From NCBI RefSeq assembly GCF_000471905.2, contig NW_006497560.1:1133398-1197397 (forward strand): a stretch of DNA of 64,000 bases, in the 5' to 3' direction. This document shows positions 62,033 to 64,000 of this stretch, one piece after another. The stretch is from Amborella trichopoda (taxonomy: Eukaryota > Streptophyta > Magnoliopsida > Amborellales > Amborellaceae). A program made the translations under genes and the position numbers. The notes beneath the pieces were generated by a model. The model did not search any database. It saw nothing but the letters and a program-made list of their open reading frames with translations, and was not told the DNA's origin. Positions within the stretch are counted from its first letter, which is position 1. Every line of letters starts with the position of its first letter.

Positions 62033-62934
62033 TCAAACTTGCTGAACTAGTTGGGGTTCTACCTTTATGTTAGCAACCATACATACCACCCCATTAAATG
62101 GCGGAGTTGGATGCCAATCCACTATTTCTTTCAATAACTTCATCTCTTGAATCATTAGATGAGCCACTGATGCTAGGGGTTTCCTGCTTAAAGCATCTGC
62201 TACTTCATTAGTTTTACCCGGGTGGTATTGGATAGTACAATCATAATCGTTTAACAGGTCCATCCATCTTCTTTGCCTCATGTTCAACTCTTTTTGGGAG
62301 AACAAGTACTTGAGGCTTTTATGATCCGTCGACATCTCAAATTTGGCTCCATAGAGATAATGTCTCCAAATTTTTAGGGTCTATAGCCACAAGCTCCAAA
62401 TCGTGTGTTGCATATTTCTGCTCATACGACTTCAATTGTCTAGAGGCATAGGCGATGACTTTCCCACGTTGCATAAGCACACATCTAAGTCCTTTGTGAG
62501 AGGCATTGGTGCAAACTGTAAAATTCTCATTTCTTCATGTAAGGTCAGTATCGGAGCCGTGGTCAGTCTCCTTTTTAGCTCCTGGAAGCTCTTCTCACAG
62601 TCATCTGACCATGCAAACTTCACATTCTTCTTGGTCAGTCGAGTTAGAGGGAGCGCTATCTTTGAAAATCTTTCTACGAAGCACCTGTAATATCCTGCTA
62701 ATCCCAGGAAACTACGGACTTCTGTAGCGTTTGTCGGTTTTTCCCACTTGATCACGGCCTCAATCTTAGAAGGATCGACTGCGATTCCATCTGTAGAAAC
62801 AATGTGCCCAAGAAAGGTCACACTAGAAAGCCAAAATTCACTCTTGCTTAATTTGACATATAACATTTTTGATTTCAGAGTCTGAAGCACTTCTCTCAGA
62901 TGCTGCTCATGCTCCTCTCGACTCTTTGATGCTA
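62033..62934 (-). pseudogene. Element C RNase H and C-terminal part of reverse transcriptase
   Basis: RNase H tail: [20 protein letters not shown], then [20 protein letters not shown] and VADALSRKP. Upstream, the connection and thumb regions: [40 protein letters not shown]. The frame breaks off at [11 protein letters not shown], just after where the FxDD active site would be, at the deletion junction (about 62934). Confidence 0.9.
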
Positions 62935-63084
62935 CAATAATGATGTTCTCATAGTGTGTCATAACACAATGGACCATCATTTAAAGTCATTCATGTATAT
63001 AAATTTTTATTTATTTATTTATTTAATTATTATATATTATATATATATTTTTATTTTAGATATATATATTTTTAGGTCATCACA
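62935..63084 (-). repeat. Remnant of the element C 5' LTR (150 bp)
   Basis: It matches 60448-60597 (GATGCTACAATAATGATGTT, GTGTGTCATAACAC, AAAGTCATTCATGTATATAA) and ends GTCATCACA, directly before the TTTTA duplication. Confidence 0.93.
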
Positions 63085-63089
63085 TTTTA

Positions 63090-64000
63090 CTTATGATATA
63101 AGTGTGTCCATTGAAACCTTTACACGCCATTTCCATTATTCATAGGCTACTGTTATGATCTTTAAAGCTGCTGGAAATTCATCATAACAGTGAGGTAAAT
63201 GCTCCCATCGTCTCTTGAGTGTTAGTCTTTAGTTCTCCGTTGATCTTGTGCTTTTAGTTGGTGCATTTTCTAAAGTATTGAATGCAAACTGTTGTGTCTT
63301 TCATGCTGCTGGAAATGAAATGAGCATTAAGTTTATTCCATACACCTAGCTCTTCCCTTTTGACCCCAGAATTGTTTGGTAGTTTGTACTAGACCTTTGA
63401 GCCAAGACTACACCATTTGGAGCTTGTTTGGAGTCCATTTTCTCCCCCATTTTGGCTCGGTGGTCCCATGTCCATATCACCTCTATTTTGGACTCTTTTA
63501 TATGAAAGACATTTAATTCACGTTGTGATTTATTTGCTTCCTAAGTTTAGATCGAAATCTGACCCGTCTTGGGCTATCAAGAGTGAGTGATAGTCAAGGG
63601 TTGTAACTATATTGTTGCGGTGTTCACATGGTAATCACTTCGAAATCGGCTTCCCATTGGATACTTTAAGCTCATGCACATTGTTTCTTTTATCTTGACA
63701 ATGATGTAATTTATTTCATTTGAGTTGTATAAAGCAATGCTTAATTTATAAGGGCATTGTTGTTGTTGAAGAGTTGTAGTTTGGTTGACACAATTTGTTG
63801 TAAGAAAGGGTTTTCCCAAGGTGAAATGAAAATTTGTATAAGAGGTTTTTAAATTTTTTATGTTTCATACCTTGTATGATTCCCTTGATACTACCTCAAG
63901 AGGAAGAAAACGACACTTAATGTGGAGTCTGAAGGTTTGGTTTCTCATTTGTTTGCATATATTGAAGATTGCCCTTTAGTGAGACTCAATGACCATAGCA
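63090..64000. other. Unclassified intron sequence at the window end
   Basis: No domain, exon or paired repeat was recognised. Short direct repeats of CTGCTGGAAAT occur at 63168-63320. Confidence 0.45.

Larger units (their letters stand above)
58370..63089 (-). mobile_element. Element C: Ty3/gypsy Del/Tekay-like, internally deleted
   Basis: 58375-63084 is flanked by TTTTA on both sides (58370-58374 and 63085-63089). On the + strand it reads complete LTR (58375-60597), chromodomain, integrase, RNase H, part of reverse transcriptase (to about 62934), then only the last 150 bp of the second LTR (62935-63084). The 5' LTR body, primer site, gag, protease and reverse-transcriptase N-terminus are gone. 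It is antisense to GC2. Confidence 0.9.
54899..64000 (+). other. GC2 intron 5 (more than 9.1 kb, open at window end)
   Basis: The intron begins GTATAT. The expected GC2 sequence downstream of exon 5 was sought and not seen before the window ends. It contains a hAT MITE and element C. 55700-58369 and 63090-64000 hold no recognised domain. A tandem duplication of about 65 bp (GATAAAAAATGATTTACCA) lies at 57515-57615. Confidence 0.65.

Overview
This window looks like nuclear DNA of a large-genome flowering plant. It is AT-rich and intron-bearing, holds one host gene, and most of the rest is retrotransposon and DNA-transposon debris. No tRNA, rRNA, CRISPR or prokaryotic signal was seen. The species cannot be fixed from the sequence.

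The host gene is on the + strand. It encodes a golgin candidate 2-like (GC2, golgin-84-type) Golgi coiled-coil protein. Five exons are visible: 16021-16074, 16346-17572, 50865-50975, 51148-51207 and 54841-54898, all open and in phase, about 503 residues. The C-terminal exons, including the expected membrane anchor, must lie beyond base 64000. Intron 1 appears to use a GC donor. Intron 2 is 33.3 kb long and packed with nested transposons. The intron after exon 5 is already more than 9 kb long when the window ends.

Region 1-16020, upstream of the gene: a (TA)n tract and MITE-like repeats. Then a minus-strand Ty3/gypsy Del/Tekay-like chromovirus (element A, about 1163-10447) with two unequal LTRs, a tRNA-iMet-type primer site and decayed gag-pol. 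A second element with a 5-bp target duplication sits in its leader (6644-8629). Next is a long-TIR DNA transposon (11861-15146) filled with a 52-bp satellite, then another MITE-like copy and the GC2 leader with GA tracts and two upstream ORFs.

Region 17573-50864, intron 2: element D (19063-33322), a Tat/Ogre-like minus-strand LTR element with about 4.2-kb LTRs, gag but no pol, many tandem arrays, and a hAT transposon nested in one LTR. Then two LTRs of the A/C-related family in opposite orientation (element B, 33621-41126 and 42777-45887). Both carry the same LINE insertion and both are broken by assembly gaps at the same place. A plus-strand Ty3 integrase fragment lies between them. Element E, a degenerate minus-strand Ty3 (45.9-49.1 kb), follows.

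Region 50865-64000: exons 3-5, a 438-bp hAT MITE with a perfect 8-bp duplication (55241-55678), and element C (58375-63084), a Tekay-like element with matching TTTTA duplications and a large internal deletion. Nearly all recognisable transposon genes inside the host introns run antisense to GC2, as expected if sense insertions are selected against. I found no new functional system. The most unusual structures are the LINE-carrying inverted LTR pair, which could fold as a long intronic hairpin, the satellite-filled TIR element, and the extreme intron.
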